The notes under the pieces: model-generated
The model's database searches: none
What the model was told of the DNA's origin: nothing
Seen by the model: only the letters and a program-made list of their open reading frames with translations
Program-made: the position numbers and the translations under genes
In this document: in pieces, positions 23,286 through 37,500 of the stretch
How the letters are laid out: every line of letters starts with the position of its first letter
Position numbering within the stretch: position 1 is the first letter of the stretch
Assembly: GCA_949130495.1 (NCBI GenBank)
Contig: OX422213.1
Coordinates: forward strand, 535,479,467 to 535,543,466
Direction of reading: 5' to 3'
Length of the DNA: 64,000 bases
From: Sambucus nigra
Taxonomy: Eukaryota; Streptophyta; Magnoliopsida; Dipsacales; Adoxaceae

Positions 23286-23780
23286 CTTAGGATGTATAGA
23301 GGATATTCTCATCCAAGAACTCAGAAATCCAGACATCAGCTTCTTCCATAGGGCAGTCATCAACATAATTAGAGATGGATCTTCCTTTCATGCCTTTCTG
23401 CATGACATATACAATATTGAATTCGACTAAAATCATCAACCAATGGGCTATGTGGATGGACAGGGTGGTCTTCTCGAGTAGGTACTTGACGATATCCATT
23501 CGGTATACAAGTTTAATGGGAGAGGAGAGCATGTAGTGCCGTAACTTTTGGGTAACCCAGATAAGAGAGACACATGCTTTCTCTGAGGCTATGTAGTTAA
23601 CTTCATACCCAGCCAACCTGTGACTGGCATAGTAAATGGCTCTCTCTTTTAGAGTTTCTTCAAGGTATTGGGCTAGCAAATCCCCAACTGGGGTATCTGT
23701 CATGGCTAGGTATAGGAATAAGATGTAGGTTACAGTGGCATGAGTACTGGAGGTCGGTTTAGCTATTGATTTATTCGATC
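23286..23780 (-). pseudogene. Ogre pol: first RNase H
   Basis: The minus-strand frame 23703-23287 encodes a retroviral-type RNase H fragment with IYYASHRLAGYEVNY, EKACVSLIWVTQKLRHYM and LVYRMDIVKYLL. Family members have 'YYxSRTL..AExNY..xEK.C.ALVxA..KLRHY'. It follows the RT domain and precedes the aRNH, the usual order in Tat elements. The N-terminal catalytic block is damaged. Confidence 0.8.
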
Positions 23781-24053
23781 AAAGGCTTCTTGGCAATCTT
23801 AGTTCCAAACCTTGGTCTAATCTTTTCATAGTATTTTTAAGATGTATTCATAGATGGAAACCAATTGGCTGATGAACCAATGGATATACTGTAATTTCTC
23901 GAGGAATCCTCGGATTTCCTTCTCCATTCGGGGTGGCAGTATTTTGCCAATGGGTTTCAGCTTGGCCGGATCTTCTCCTATCCCTTTCCCACTAACCATG
24001 AACCCTAAGGGTTTTCCTTTGGTAATGTCAAAGACACATTTTTGTTGCTTAAG

Positions 24054-24560
24054 TCACCTCTGATATTGTCGCAGTCGTTCGAAGAATTTTTGGAGAGTGG
24101 AAACATGACCTTCCCTAGTCGTAGACTTGATAATCATATCATCCATATAGACCTCGACTTCCTTGTGTATCAGATCGTGCAAGATGGTTGTGTAAGCCCT
24201 CTGGTAGGTATCCCCTGCAGTTTTTAGACCAAATGGCATGAGGGTGTAGTAAAAGGTTCCCCAAGGGGTTTTAAATGTGGTTTTCTCCTGATGATTTGGG
24301 TGCATCTTGATTTGATTATATTCGGTAAAACTGTCTATGAACGACTTGAGAGAGTTGTTGGACGTGTTATCCATAATGATGTCGATATTGGGTAGAGGGT
24401 AATCATCCTTTAGAGAGAGATTTTTCAAATCTCGATAATCGACAAACATGTGAACCTTCCCTCCTGGTTTTGACACGGGCATAATATTGACTATCCATGT
24501 GGGATATTCTATCACATGAATGAAACCCACATTCAACTGTTTGACCACTTCTTCTTTAAC
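24054..24560 (-). pseudogene. Ogre pol: reverse transcriptase
   Basis: A 164-residue open piece holds the RT palm. It includes VHMFVDYRDLKNLSLKDDYP, EKTTFKTPWGTFYYTLMPFG and the active-site loop VEVYMDDMIIKS (Y-x-DD kept). The motif order and the 'GTF.Y..MPFGLK.AG.TYQRA' block match Ogre/Tat RT. Upstream and downstream parts lie in other frames, so the whole RT is no longer encoded. Confidence 0.9.
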
Positions 24561-25779
24561 TTTGAGAAACCATTTGGTGCAGATCTTTCACAGTTTCTAT
24601 TTGACTGGTTTGCATTCGACGAGAGCAGGAATCTCATGCTGAGCTATCTCAGGGTCAATGTCAGGCATGTCATCATAGGAACATGCGAAGACATCCACAA
24701 ATTCCTTTAGTCCATGAGTTGTGCGCGCTCATGATCGTTAAGGGTAGCCCCTATCCTAATCTTGCACAGTTGGCTACTAGAACCGAGATTAATAATAACA
24801 ATTTTATCTTCATTAACTTGAGCGTGGTTATGTTGGTTGTTATTAACCTTATTTGGATGAGTTAAGAGTTGTTCATTTGTAAAATCATTATCATCAATAT
24901 TTTTATTAGAATCGAGACAATTAATGTAAGGCACAACAAGATACTCAAAATCTTCGTTTATTTCATTGATACGAAAAATAGCACTGAGAACCTCATCGAA
25001 GGAGGTTTAGATTACATCAGAGTATGGAGAAAAAACTGGAGAAAAATAAAGGGGATAAACATCAGGGTTAGGTTGAACATCAGTAGGTGGCACGGGTGTA
25101 GCATGATAGTTAAGAAAAGGTGCATTAGCTGCTTTGATGAGGCGGGATGGATCCAATTATGTAGCTCCAGAGTAGATCGTGCAAAGTGTCAGCCCTAGTG
25201 TTTATAAATTGAAATAATCCTCGGAGTCGCGTCCCTCAAACTCTTTGGTATCAGTTATGGTCTTCTCCATGTGTGGTTGCAGTTGATGTTGGGAACGTTC
25301 AGCCCACAAGTAGTTGTCTTGGAAAAAAGATCTCCATTCCAGGTTTCATCTTCTTTTCCACATGCTCATACCACGGTTCAGGAAAGCCACAAAAGGGAAA
25401 ATCTTCACTCTCTATGGTGAATTTTTCGTTAAAGGAATTTCTCGAGGCAGTCTTGGCACTTTCCAGACTTTTCTTTAGTTAAATTTGATGGAGTATTCTG
25501 AGTTCTTCTATTGAAGTCAGATAGCCTATGCCACAAGGGGGAAAAGGTTTCTTCAACATAATGGGTTCAAGTATCCCTTGCTTTCTTTGTCCCATCCCTA
25601 GTCCGGGCATGAAGTGCATGTTCTTGAAAATTTGGATAACATTGACGTTGCCATGAGGGTTATATTCTGGACAAACCCTATCTTTGAAATCATCCCCTGC
25701 TGGGAGCAAAATTGTTTCAGCCCAAAAACCTGACAAAAGCATATCATTTATCCCGTGTTATATCTTTAGTCCTGAATTA

Positions 25780-26170
25780 CTGATGCTTACATTCTCGGCA
25801 CTATCATCATCGCCCAAGATGGTGATGACCCGCCCATTAGTGAAGAACTTATTTTCTGATGAAGGGAAGATGACATACCCTTGATGTTATGGAGCCACGG
25901 TCGTTCGAGGAACAGATTAAAATAGGCTGGGATATCGATGACTTGGAATTCAACAATCGGATTTATAGGCCCAACCCCTATTACAAGATTTATAGATCCC
26001 ATCACTTCTCGACGGGTAATATCATAGGCATGTACGGAGGTAGAAGTTGTAGCAAGGTTGCTTATTTTCATCCCCAAACAATTGAGGGTCCTTAATGGGT
26101 AGGCATTCAGAGTTGATCCTTTATCGACAACTGAAAGTGGGGCGGTCTTTCCCATGACTTCGATAGAGAT
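25780..26170 (-). pseudogene. Ogre pol: aspartic protease region
   Basis: The minus frame 26155-25787 has VVDKGSTLNAYPLRTLNCLG, SVHAYDITRREVMGSINLVI and FNLFLERPWLH. Ogre proteases show 'VVDNGSALNV.PLRT', 'VRAYDNTRRDVLG.' and 'FNLLLGRPW.H' in this order. The catalytic Asp of the D-x-G-S motif is kept. The piece lies between gag and RT, as expected. Confidence 0.8.
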
Positions 26171-26989
26171 GTTGAGAGTATTATTGTGGTTTAGACTAAT
26201 CTTGGGGATTTCTTATTTGGAGAAAGAGATCATTCCAGTAGAGGTTGGAGATCCGACCAGGTTTACTACTTTTTTTGGCATGGAGTAAGGAGGAACTGTG
26301 GGTCCTGTGAGTAGCTTGATCAAGTCATTTCGGTGCAGCTGGGAAGACATAAAGAGTTCCCACATAGTGATGTTGGCTTAGGTTTTCTTTTTAACTAATC
26401 GAGGATCTTGCTCTCCTCAAGGGTTATTTTTGGCATAGGAAGATTCTCGACACCCTTTCCTTTTTTTCTTGCTGCTGGTAGTAGGCTTGGGATTTGGTAA
26501 TGCCTCCCTGACCTTGTCATGTGGTTCACAAAAGAGGGGAAAAATAGAAACCATGTTTCCTCATCAATCTCCGGTTGTTCATCCACCTTGTTGATCTCTC
26601 CTAAAATCTCCTCAAATTATATCATCCCATATATGCTGACTATCGGATTAGTCTTTTTTGGACTCTACTCTTTGTCTAAATTATCGAATCCATCCTTTCT
26701 CCCAATGGCAATGATATTATCTTTCCTTAAAAAGTTGATACATTCTACGACTTCAACGGCCTCTTGATATAAATACTCCCATTCGACGGGGAGATGTAAG
26801 AGAGAAGGGACTAGACGTCCTTGTAGTTTTAAAACATCGAGTAGCTCGAATATACTATAAATATCATCGGTCTATCGGAATAAATCCACCATGATCTTGA
26901 TCATATCATCTAAACTGACTTCATCAGTTGGTACCACCCAATTATCTAACTCTCGGGCCCATTTTTGATCTTCTAAAAATACATAATCT

Positions 26990-28599
26990 CTAAAAATCAA
27001 TGGTCATCTGGGACGGCAATCTCAACCCAAACTCTAGGATTTGGTTCAATACTTCTATTAATTCCATATCTTTACCTCCATAACGGGTGCGAACGACGAT
27101 GCATGCTCTGATAAGGAGTGATAGGGCCTGATCGATGAAGCTGGTAGGGTGTGGGAGAAAGTATGGGCATATTTGGAGAGGTTTAGGAGAGTATATGGGC
27201 ATGATTGGTGATTTTCTTTGTATGATCTGGGTAGATGGGTCAAATTTCGAGTTTTCTTCTAGGAAGATGGCATTTGTATGATTCGGGATTGGATTATGGG
27301 TAGTGCTTTCTTTAGGATTGGCTGGTGGGGTGATGACACCCCAATCAATCAAGCCGTGTATCACATTTTGGAGGTGGAAACACTTGTCAGTGGTATGGCC
27401 GTCATTTTGGTGAAAATAACAATGGGCATATAGTTTGAAATTTCTGGGAAGTGGGTTTGATAATGGATTAGGGTTTGATAAGGTTTTAGCCAAAGAGGGC
27501 TTGGTAGACTTTGGAGAGGGGATCGTAAAGCTCGGTGTATTCCTTTCGAACTCGATTGGTACCCATGAAGTGGAAGGCTGAGAGACGTTGTTAATGGTTG
27601 AAATTGTGATATTGGCTGACTTTTCAAACTTTCTGGGAGCTAATTGTCCAGATTCTTTCTTTGGTTCAACTTTTGTCTTGACAATAACTTCTTTGATCTC
27701 CACTCCTGATTCTCGAAGGGCTCGAAAATGAGGTAGTACTGCCCTCCCATCGTCGCTCAGATATGGTGTAAGAAGTTCTTCTTCACAATACTGACTTGCT
27801 CCTCTTCGAAAGGACGGTTGGTCATGGTAGATGCTTTCTCTTTCCACCTTGCTATGAAGTTACTGACTAATTCCCCATGATTATGCTCGAGCAACTCTAA
27901 ATCACGACGGGTAACCTCTAATTCTTTGTTGCACTTGTATTGTGACATGAACTCATGGACACCATCTTCCTAACTGCAGATCCTGAACTCTTCAAGAGAT
28001 AAGAACCAATGAAGAGAACTATCCTTCAAGGTTTGTTGGAACATTTGGGCCATTACTTCCTCGGAGGCCCTAGGAGAGTCATGGCTTAGTGATAGCTACG
28101 AAGTTAAACGATCAGGGGTCCGCTACCACCAAATTTCTCGATGTTGAGCATCTAGAAATTTTTTAATAACTGGTCATTAGGGTAGGGAGACATGTAGTTG
28201 TATTCCATGTAGTTTCTAAAGAGTCTTACTTGGTCGAATTTCTTGGTCAAAATCTTAAGGTCTTTCTTGACTTTGTTCAACTCTTCCTCCTTTGGATCAA
28301 TGGTCACGGGTAAGTTAGCCCCTAGTTGAGCAAGATTTGGTATAGGAAGTTGGGTTGGCGGCTGACCATTACCAGGAGGAACACGCGGAGCTTGCTGGTA
28401 TTCCTTGGGAACCCAAATAGGCTCAGGTGCAGGAAACCCATAGCATGAGGGAAGAGGACCTCGGGATTTCAGGAAAAGGGACCCGATTTCATTGCATCTC
28501 ATGAACCTGGATTTTAAGGTTGTCAATATTGGCAGTAAGTTGGGCTAGGACCGTCATCAAATCAGGATGTACATTCAGTACTTGGTTTTTGTTGTCCAT
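26990..28599 (-). pseudogene. Ogre gag, broken
   Basis: The probable start is the ATG at 28599 (minus), beginning MDNKNQVLNVHPDLMTVLAQ, an N-terminal leucine-rich segment. Three minus-strand frames follow: 28526-28152, 27948-27757 and 27847-26990. The last encodes 285 residues with the Ogre-type Cys/His box CYFHQNDGHTTDKCFHLQN and a Pro-rich tail. Stops and at least two frameshifts break it. Sequence between 26990 and 26170 continues the gag-PR linker (for example QPEIDEETWFLFFPSFV at 26586-26395) but is poorly preserved. Confidence 0.82.
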
Positions 28600-28639
28600 G
28601 GAAAGCGGATGAATTCCAGACTTGGAGGAAGTGAGGGGA

Positions 28640-30270
<1,631 letters not shown>

Positions 30271-30289
30271 TCCCTAGTGGAGTCGCTAC
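30271..30289 (-). promoter_or_regulatory. Ogre primer binding site
   Basis: On the minus strand the sequence directly after the 5' LTR is TAGCGACTCCACTAGGGA. 'GGCGACTCCRCTGGGGA' is the primer-site form I know from Tat/Ogre elements (tRNA-Arg type). The position next to the LTR edge and the similarity support the call; the exact tRNA is from memory of the family. Confidence 0.6.
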
Positions 30290-32524
30290 TATAGCCATCG
30301 CGATCAGGATCGCACGACGGACGGGTATCAAAAGGTCTAGTGCCCCTTTTTTTACTTAGGAACGCTTCGGTCGTCGTCGGTGTGGGGTTAATGTAAAGAG
30401 ATGGAGTCGCCGGCCTATTTTTCACAAAACAAGCAAAAGAATATGTTTCGCCTCGAAAGAACGACATCAACGGCAAACTGATGCATACAAAACCAAAAGT
30501 TCAAAGGTTTGGGGGCTAAGTTATGGAATGGGAAGGTGTTAGGCACCCATCCCGCCCTTTCGATCTCTCATGGGCTTGTGTTTATGTTTTCCTTTATTTC
30601 TCCATGAATTGTGTGTGATTGTATATATAATGGAGATCGAAATCGTTCAACTCAAACCATGGGAAAGGTAGAGTGTGGTCATCCATAGGAATGTTCCCAA
30701 AATAATATATATAGAAAATATGATTTATGCAATTATTTCGATATTGATCATTATTATGATATGATAATATGTATTGGACGAAACGCTAATAGACATAATA
30801 TGTATATTAATGCAAGAATATGATAAAAATGAGGAATTTAGGAAAATTGGAAAATTGGAAAAAAAATGAAAATTAAACTCGAGTCTCGGGTTTTAGTCTG
30901 AAACGCCTATGTAGCCTATAAAGGCATCAAAGTCCACATAGTTCAAATGTGACATGGGGGTGGGGTTTATCCCATAGATCCGAACGGGATTCTATTACAT
31001 GTGTGTATGTAGAAAAATATGTTTTAGTTTTGAAAAAGTGTGATGGATAATCCCATTCAGAATTTATGGGTGTAACCTTCCTTTTGTTTAGTTTGGGTTT
31101 TTTATAGAAAATAAAGTATGTGCAATATACTAATAAAAATGTAGATATTAATGTGTATGAACTAAAGTAAGAACTAAATTATGAAAAATTTATGCAAAAC
31201 AAAGAATTTAAAGATAGAGGGAAGGATTTGGACCTTCTTTGAAGCTTGATCTTTGATCTTAGATGAACTCCCTTATGTGAGATGAATGTTGGATGAGAAA
31301 GAATGAAGTTTTTCCAAATTGGTTATGAAAATGATGGGAATATAAGCTTGAATGGAACTTCACATGGAGGAACTTCGTTGACTTTGAGAGAATGTTGCTG
31401 AGATCACTAATGTTGATGGATCTCTAGTCCTGGTCCTCTTAGTAGTGAGGTCATGTCCCCCTTTTATAGGGCCAGGGGGTTTTCGATCAGCACTTCCCTA
31501 GTCCTGCCCATCGACAGGTGACCCTAGACACACTAGTGATAGGCAGGGAAATGGTCGTTCCAATTGGCAGTCTCGTGAAGATTTTCCTAGAAAAACAATT
31601 GTAAAACTTAATCCGTTGATCCGAATCATGCATGGGTGATACCATTAGAAAGGTACTTTAGAGACCTTCAAGCGTCCTTTGGACCACTCTCGGGTCCTGT
31701 AGTTGACTCTAGATCAAATGTGGCTCGGAAGTGCACGTCAGTCCTTTGGATATGAGATCGCTTGATGGAAATGGATCGTTCGTCCGCATGGTAAGTCAGA
31801 ATCGCGCACGGGGTGGACCATTAGAAAGGTTAGGAGATGTAATTCGACATTCAAAAGAGCTTTGCTCAGTTCAAAAAGTTTACCTTGGTCAACCGTGGAT
31901 TGGAAGCACCCGGTGACCTCTCGAAGTAAAATGGCTCTTTCGTCTGCATCGTAAGTTAGAATCATGCACAGGGCAGACTGTTGTAAAGGGTATTCAGTTC
32001 CCTATGGAGATTCATCAAGTATCGTTTCAGATAAAGAGTTGACTTGTTCAAATGAAGCCAAGAGAACTCGATCGCCTCCGAATCGATTTTCATGGGAAAC
32101 TGATCGTTCATCCAAACGGTTATGTCATTTCGTGCATGGGGTTGACCATTGGAAAGGGTTTTCAGTGGACTTTGAATATTTAAAGATCTTTTTCTCTGAC
32201 AATGAAGTTGATTGGGGTCAAACCGAGGCCCGAGAGTGCCCTATGGCCTCCGAATAGATTTTTGATAGAAAAATGGTCTCTTCATTCGAACCGTTATATC
32301 GATTTGAGAATAGGGCGGACCGTTGGAAAGCGGTTTTAGTACCCTTCAAAGATTCAATGAGCTTTCTCTATGAAGATAGAGTTTATCGAAGTCAAATGGG
32401 GCTCGGGAGCACCCGATGACCTCTAGATCGGTACTCGGAGTTTGACCTAAGGTGTGTAGTGAAATGAGGAGGTGCTAGGGACCTAAGAAGAAACTTAGGG
32501 AGGTCCTAGAATGTGGTGTCTACA
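30290..32524 (-). repeat. 5' LTR of the Ogre element
   Basis: This pairs with 826-3435 and ends in GGTGTCTACA before TTATG at 32525. It lacks the MITE found in the partner. Conserved blocks include GGTGTTAGGCACCCATCCC at about 30536 (1076 in the partner), the 'cgacaggtgaccctagacacact' segment near 31512, and repeated 'atggtaagt.agaatcgcgcac' units, which recur every 150-200 bp inside the LTR (31787, 31940). Confidence 0.88.
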
Positions 32525-32529
32525 TTATG
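32525..32529. repeat. Target site duplication of the Ogre element, right copy (TTATG)
   Basis: TTATG directly follows the LTR end and matches 821-825. Confidence 0.85.
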
Positions 32530-32653
32530 CTTTAAAGATGGTGGTATTATTTGTATGATACATTGCCTTGGGCCAAAACTCCTGGGCTCTAATCTCACTT
32601 TTTAGTTGCCTATTTAATCTACATCACATATAGTTGTTGTTTCTTCATTTCAG

Positions 32654-32707
32654 GAAATAATGTGTGCAGATATTTGTGATGGCATGCTACTGATAAATGA
32701 GGAATAA
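32654..32707 (+). other. Possible short terminal exon (unrecognised)
   Basis: A pyrimidine-rich tract ends in TTTCAG at 32648-32653. It is followed by 17 open codons, reading EIMCADICDGMLLINEE, and a stop at 32705-32707. Left of Ogre, 700-815 ends in a donor-like AAAGGTATTT. The two could be exons of one gene or older element cut by Ogre. I do not recognise the protein, and the upstream part has stops. Confidence 0.2.
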
Positions 32708-33241
32708 ATAAAATTAACATACCTCACTTCTAGGGTTTCTCTTTATAATAATTGCGGGAAACTTAGTTTTTTCATGTCCTTGAATCGATCATTTAGGAGA
32801 TGTGTGATCTGCTATGTCTTGGGAGGTTTGATTGCAAATGAATAGGATGCATCTAATTATAAGGAGGTGTTATGTTCATAGGATAGTTAAAAATTTAGCA
32901 TCGTCGTTGGTATCTTCATAAAAAGAAATTAAAGAATTAGGAAAGATAAAAAGGTCTCCTTTGAAGATGATGAAGGAATCTTCACCGAAGTATCTAAAGG
33001 ACTATGGTACTTCATACATGACCCATCAATAGAGGGAGATCGTGACTTGAAAATTACAAAATAGAGAAATAGGAGCAAGTTAAACTACATAATTTTCTCT
33101 TGAAAATTAGAAATTTACAGTTGCATAGCATTAGCAACTTCAATAGCATTAGGTTTGAATCTTTTCTGCATCCATTCTTTAGTGGACTTTTTCTGCTTTA
33201 GATTATCTCTAAGTCATGCTTGAAGATGTATATATATATAT
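32708..33241. other. AT-rich DNA, nothing recognised
   Basis: No convincing coding, RNA or repeat signal on either strand up to the foldback MITE. It ends with a short TA run at about 33229-33241. Confidence 0.4.
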
Positions 33242-33424
33242 AGTATTGCTCTTGTGTGGACCAGTCCGCATTTTAAGAGTACGAACCGGACACGTGTCAC
33301 CTGACGGTGAGCCTATAAAAGAGAAAGAGCATACCTATAATTTAGCCGATAATTTCTAGGTTCACCGCTAAGTGACACATGTCCGGTCCGCACTCTTAAA
33401 ATGCGGATTGGTCTGCACATGAGC

Positions 33425-33430
<6 letters not shown>
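33242..33430. mobile_element. Foldback MITE, 189 bp, in a TA microsatellite
   Basis: Inverted arms of about 70 bp pair over most of the element. The left arm starts AGTATTGCTCTTGTGTGGAC; the right arm, read in reverse, starts AGTACTGCTCATGTGCAGAC. Only a roughly 40-bp centre (about 33317-33356) is unpaired. TA repeats flank both sides, so a TA target is likely but the exact duplication cannot be fixed. The ends do not match Stowaway (CTCCCTCC) or Tourist types. It has no coding capacity, and its transcript would form a long hairpin. Confidence 0.8.

Positions 33431-33494
<64 letters not shown>
33427..33494. repeat. (TA)n microsatellite
   Basis: About 33 uninterrupted TA units directly abut the right end of the MITE. 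The left flank also has about seven TA units. Confidence 0.95.
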
Positions 33495-33497
<3 letters not shown>

Positions 33498-34342
33498 ATG
33501 AGATGATTCTATCACCCTCTTAAATTATATATTTTGTCGAAATGAAACTTTTAACATTGACCTTAACTCTAATCTTTGCTTGAAATATATTCTTCACAGT
33601 TTTTGTATTTTTATCGACTTCCAAGAGCCCCTGACATATTTTGGCAAATTGATAATGGGTTTTTATGTTCCACAAACTCAAGGGGAATCCCTTATCATCA
33701 CTCATCCTACTGTGTATACTTTCTTCCTTTAAAAAAAAACATTAATTTTCACCTCTGAAACCCATTCATAAAAGGCCATGTATAAAAAAAATCATTATAC
33801 TTCCGAGCATCATGGACTTCAGATAATTTGTTCCACTCTACTGCCATCTTCAAAATTTCTTTACAGATATTTGAATTCCAAAACTTTAAAGACATTTTGA
33901 GTTTTTCAATTTTAAGGCAACAAATTCAAATAATACATAGGAGTTGGTATAATTTATGAAATTAGATTAGGTCTGATTGTGTGTTTAGATTGTTAAATAG
34001 TTTGTAACTTGTTACTCTATTTTAGTGGATTTTTTGTTTTGAGTTGTAGAGACCTTTGTGGATGTTTCCCTAATTGGGTGGGTTTTACCATGTTAAATTC
34101 GTGTGTACTTGCATACTTACTATTCCTCTCATCTCCTTCAATTGGTGTGTTGATTTAAAAACTGATTTAGTTTTGGTTTTGAAAACTTGGATACGTAATA
34201 TATGAAATATCTCACTCATAATTCTTTTTATACACATCTTGTGTTCTCAGTTTATTCAGAGAAAAGAGTTTCTTAAAAAAAATGTTCGAAGCCATTTAGA
34301 CTGTTTAATCTTGAATTAAACAACTTAAGTGGTATTTTTCAG
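33495..34342. other. AT-rich DNA upstream of the transposase relic
   Basis: No clear gene. It probably belongs to the same decayed En/Spm-like unit (introns or spacer), since an acceptor-like TTTTTCAG at 34335-34342 opens the first recognisable exon. Short open frames here show no family features. Confidence 0.35.
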
Positions 34343-34445
34343 ACAGAATGATCAAACTCAAGTGATAGTCGAAGCGATAGTATCTTGGCGGAGAGTGAGC
34401 CTGTACATAACCAAGATGCCCATTCACATGAAGAATGTACTCAAA

Positions 34446-34455
34446 GGTATTTGAT

Positions 34456-34461
<6 letters not shown>
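34446..34461. repeat. LINE target site duplication, left copy
   Basis: GGTATTTGATTTATAT is identical to 40020-40035. A 16-bp duplication is usual for target-primed reverse transcription. The (TA)n that follows belongs to the LINE tail or to slippage. Confidence 0.92.
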
Positions 34462-34487
<26 letters not shown>

Positions 34488-34573
34488 TTCGTCAAAGACT
34501 AATTTTATTGATAATTAGAGAGAAAAGCCCTCTCTAGATGGCTTACATAAAAGAAAAAACAAAATCAACTACA

Positions 34574-37500
34574 TTAAAGAGCATCTTGACAAATAGCAAT
34601 TTTGATTTCTCTTGGGAGATCATGTTGAAATGAATAACATATGATTTTTTGGAGAGAAGAACCACGCTTGGATAGAAGAGAAGCCACTATATTTCCATCT
34701 TTTGAGCAAACAGATGTTGAACAATGTAACCTTTTAAAAAAACCTTGAACCAAATTGAAGTTGGATCGAGCAAACCAATGAATGTGAGCAGCATCAGAAG
34801 AGGAGATAGATTCAACCAACTCTCTCGATTCAGCTTCTATATCTATGTTGAAAAAGTTATGGTCTGAGCAGAATTGTAAACCCTCTTTCAAAGCTTGGAG
34901 TTGAACCTCTTGATAAGAACCAGAAGTTTGAAAATTTGAAATAGCCCAAATGAAATTTCCATTACAATCTCTAAGGATGGCACCACCTCCCAGATGAAGA
35001 TGATGATCTCTATAACAAGAGATATTAATTTTTATTCTCCCTATATCAGGCTTTGACCATAAATGATTAAATAAAAAAGAAGGAGATGAATGAATTTGTT
35101 TGAGATCAAAACATTTGATGGCATCCTGATGAATTGAGCAGTCCCCCCTCTTTAAACGAAAATCTTTAGACAGCTCGGTGATTTTTGTTGTCACTCTGTG
35201 AATAATTATGTGAGATTTCATAGGAATACCTTCAAAAAGAGACTTATTCCTACTTAACCACAATTCCCACAAAATACACACTGGAATACTGCTATGTAAC
35301 CATCTAGATATCTTAGACTTACCAGAGTGAATCTGCCATTGAGTGATAGATCCATGAATTGAGGAAGACCTGCTGCTAATATTCATCAACGAATTGAAAA
35401 AATTCCAGACCTTAGAAGCAATGGGACCATTAATGAAAAGATGACTAGGAGATTCAATAGCTGAGCAACAGCATTGGCATCTTGAAACCAACCTAATACC
35501 CAATTTTTGCAGTAAAGAATCAACAGGAACACAGTTCGAGAGGGATCTCCAACAGAAAATAGAAAGATTGGGAGGGATCTTTGGGTGCCAAATCGAAGTG
35601 AAAGCCAAAGAAGAGATTTTATGAAGGCATTGGAGATTAAAGGCTGTAGAAAAACTAAAATTACCAGATAAAGAAGGTTTCCACACTAAAGAGCCATCAA
35701 ACACCTCTGAATTATCTTCCATAATATTCCAGCAAGACTGAATTCTCTTAAAAGACATGGATCCGGACCTCAAACCCAAGTTTCTATACTTACAATTCAT
35801 GAAATTAGCCCATAAGCTTTTATTTTCCTTAAACTTCCAAGCTAGTTTAACATTAGTTGCTTTCAGAACTGTATCTAAACTTCTGATATCTAAACCCCCC
35901 TCCTCCTTAATATAACAAAGAGACTTCCAATTAACCCAATGATATTTTCTCCCAAATTCTTTATGGACTCCCCAGAAAAAAGAACTAAGAAGCTTTTCAA
36001 TAGTTTTTATAATCAACTTAGGAGAATTAAGAGCCAAAAGAGTGTACATAGGGATAGAAGATAAAACAGATTGAATAAGAGTTAATCTACCTCCCAATGA
36101 TAAGAATTTCGATTTCCAACTATGAATTTTAGAGGTAATAGACTGGATCAAAGGTTCAAAATAAATAGCTTTTCTTCTACCTTTAAAAAGAGGACAACCA
36201 AGGTATGTTAAAGGACCTCTGACAAACTTAAAATCAGTGACTTCTGCTATATTGTTCCTCATCAAAACCTGGCTTTTAACACTCACAGAAAAGCAGCTCT
36301 TATCTTTACTGATCAATTGCCCTGATTCAGCTTCGAATCTATGCAAAAACTTCATCAAGTTTGATAAACTCCTCTTAGAACCTCTAGTGAAAATAATGAT
36401 GTCATCTGCATAACTCAAGTGACTGATGAGAGGACAGTTTCTGGGATGGGAAAAAGCACTTATAACTTCTCTAGACATGAGGTCATTTAATCCCCTGCTA
36501 AAAGATTCAGCCATGATAATGAATAGGCTTTGAGAAATAGGGTCTCCTTGCCTTAATCCCCTAGAAGGTTTGAAAAAACCTTTAGGTTGGCCATTAATAG
36601 TCACAGAAAACCAAGGGGAAGATATACATCTCCAAATTAAGTCTATGAAAGTTTCTGAAAATCCAAATGCTCTCAAAGTTTTAATCAAGAAGAACCAAGA
36701 AGTCCTATCATAAGCCTTAGCCATATCAAGCTTGATAATAGTATTTCCTCCAGCAATCTTTCTATCCATCTGGTGCATCATCTCTTGAGCTAACAAAATG
36801 TTTTCTTGAATGTTCCTTCCTGCCACAAAACCTGATTGATTCTTAGAGATTATAAAAGGAAGAACCTGGCTTAGTCTGGAGTTAATTGTTTTGGATATAA
36901 TTTTGTAGCTAAAATTACAGAGACTTATAGGCCTGAAGTCTTTGCAAAATGAAGGGCTGGCTACTTTAGGAATAAGGCTTATATGGGTAGAACTCCAGGA
37001 TTTTGGAATATCAGCTCCTAGAAAGAAGTCTTGTATGGCAAAAATGAAGTCCTTTTTTATGATCTCCCAACAAGTAACATAGAAATGACCATTAAAACCA
37101 TCAGGGCCAGCAGCACTGTTGTGATTCATATCTTTAATAGCCTTCAAGATCTCTGCTTCATCTGGAATACCATCCAAATTACTATTCATCTCATTTGTAA
37201 TGGATTTTGGAATGACTTTCAGCAACTCTCTATCTTCTTGGGAACCTACATTGAATAAATCAGAAAAATAAGAAATAAACATGTTAGCAATACCATCAGT
37301 AGACTCAGTCCAAGTTCCATCTTCATTTTTCAGTTTTTGGATCCTAAGCTTCCTTCTATCTTGCTTAACTTTAGCATGGTAGAACTTTGTATTCCTATCT
37401 CCATCTTTCAACCATTCCATTCTAGATTTTTGAAACCAGAATAATTCTTCCTTAACTAAAGCTGAATTCAAATCTGCCTTTGCTTTAGAATATTTTTGTC

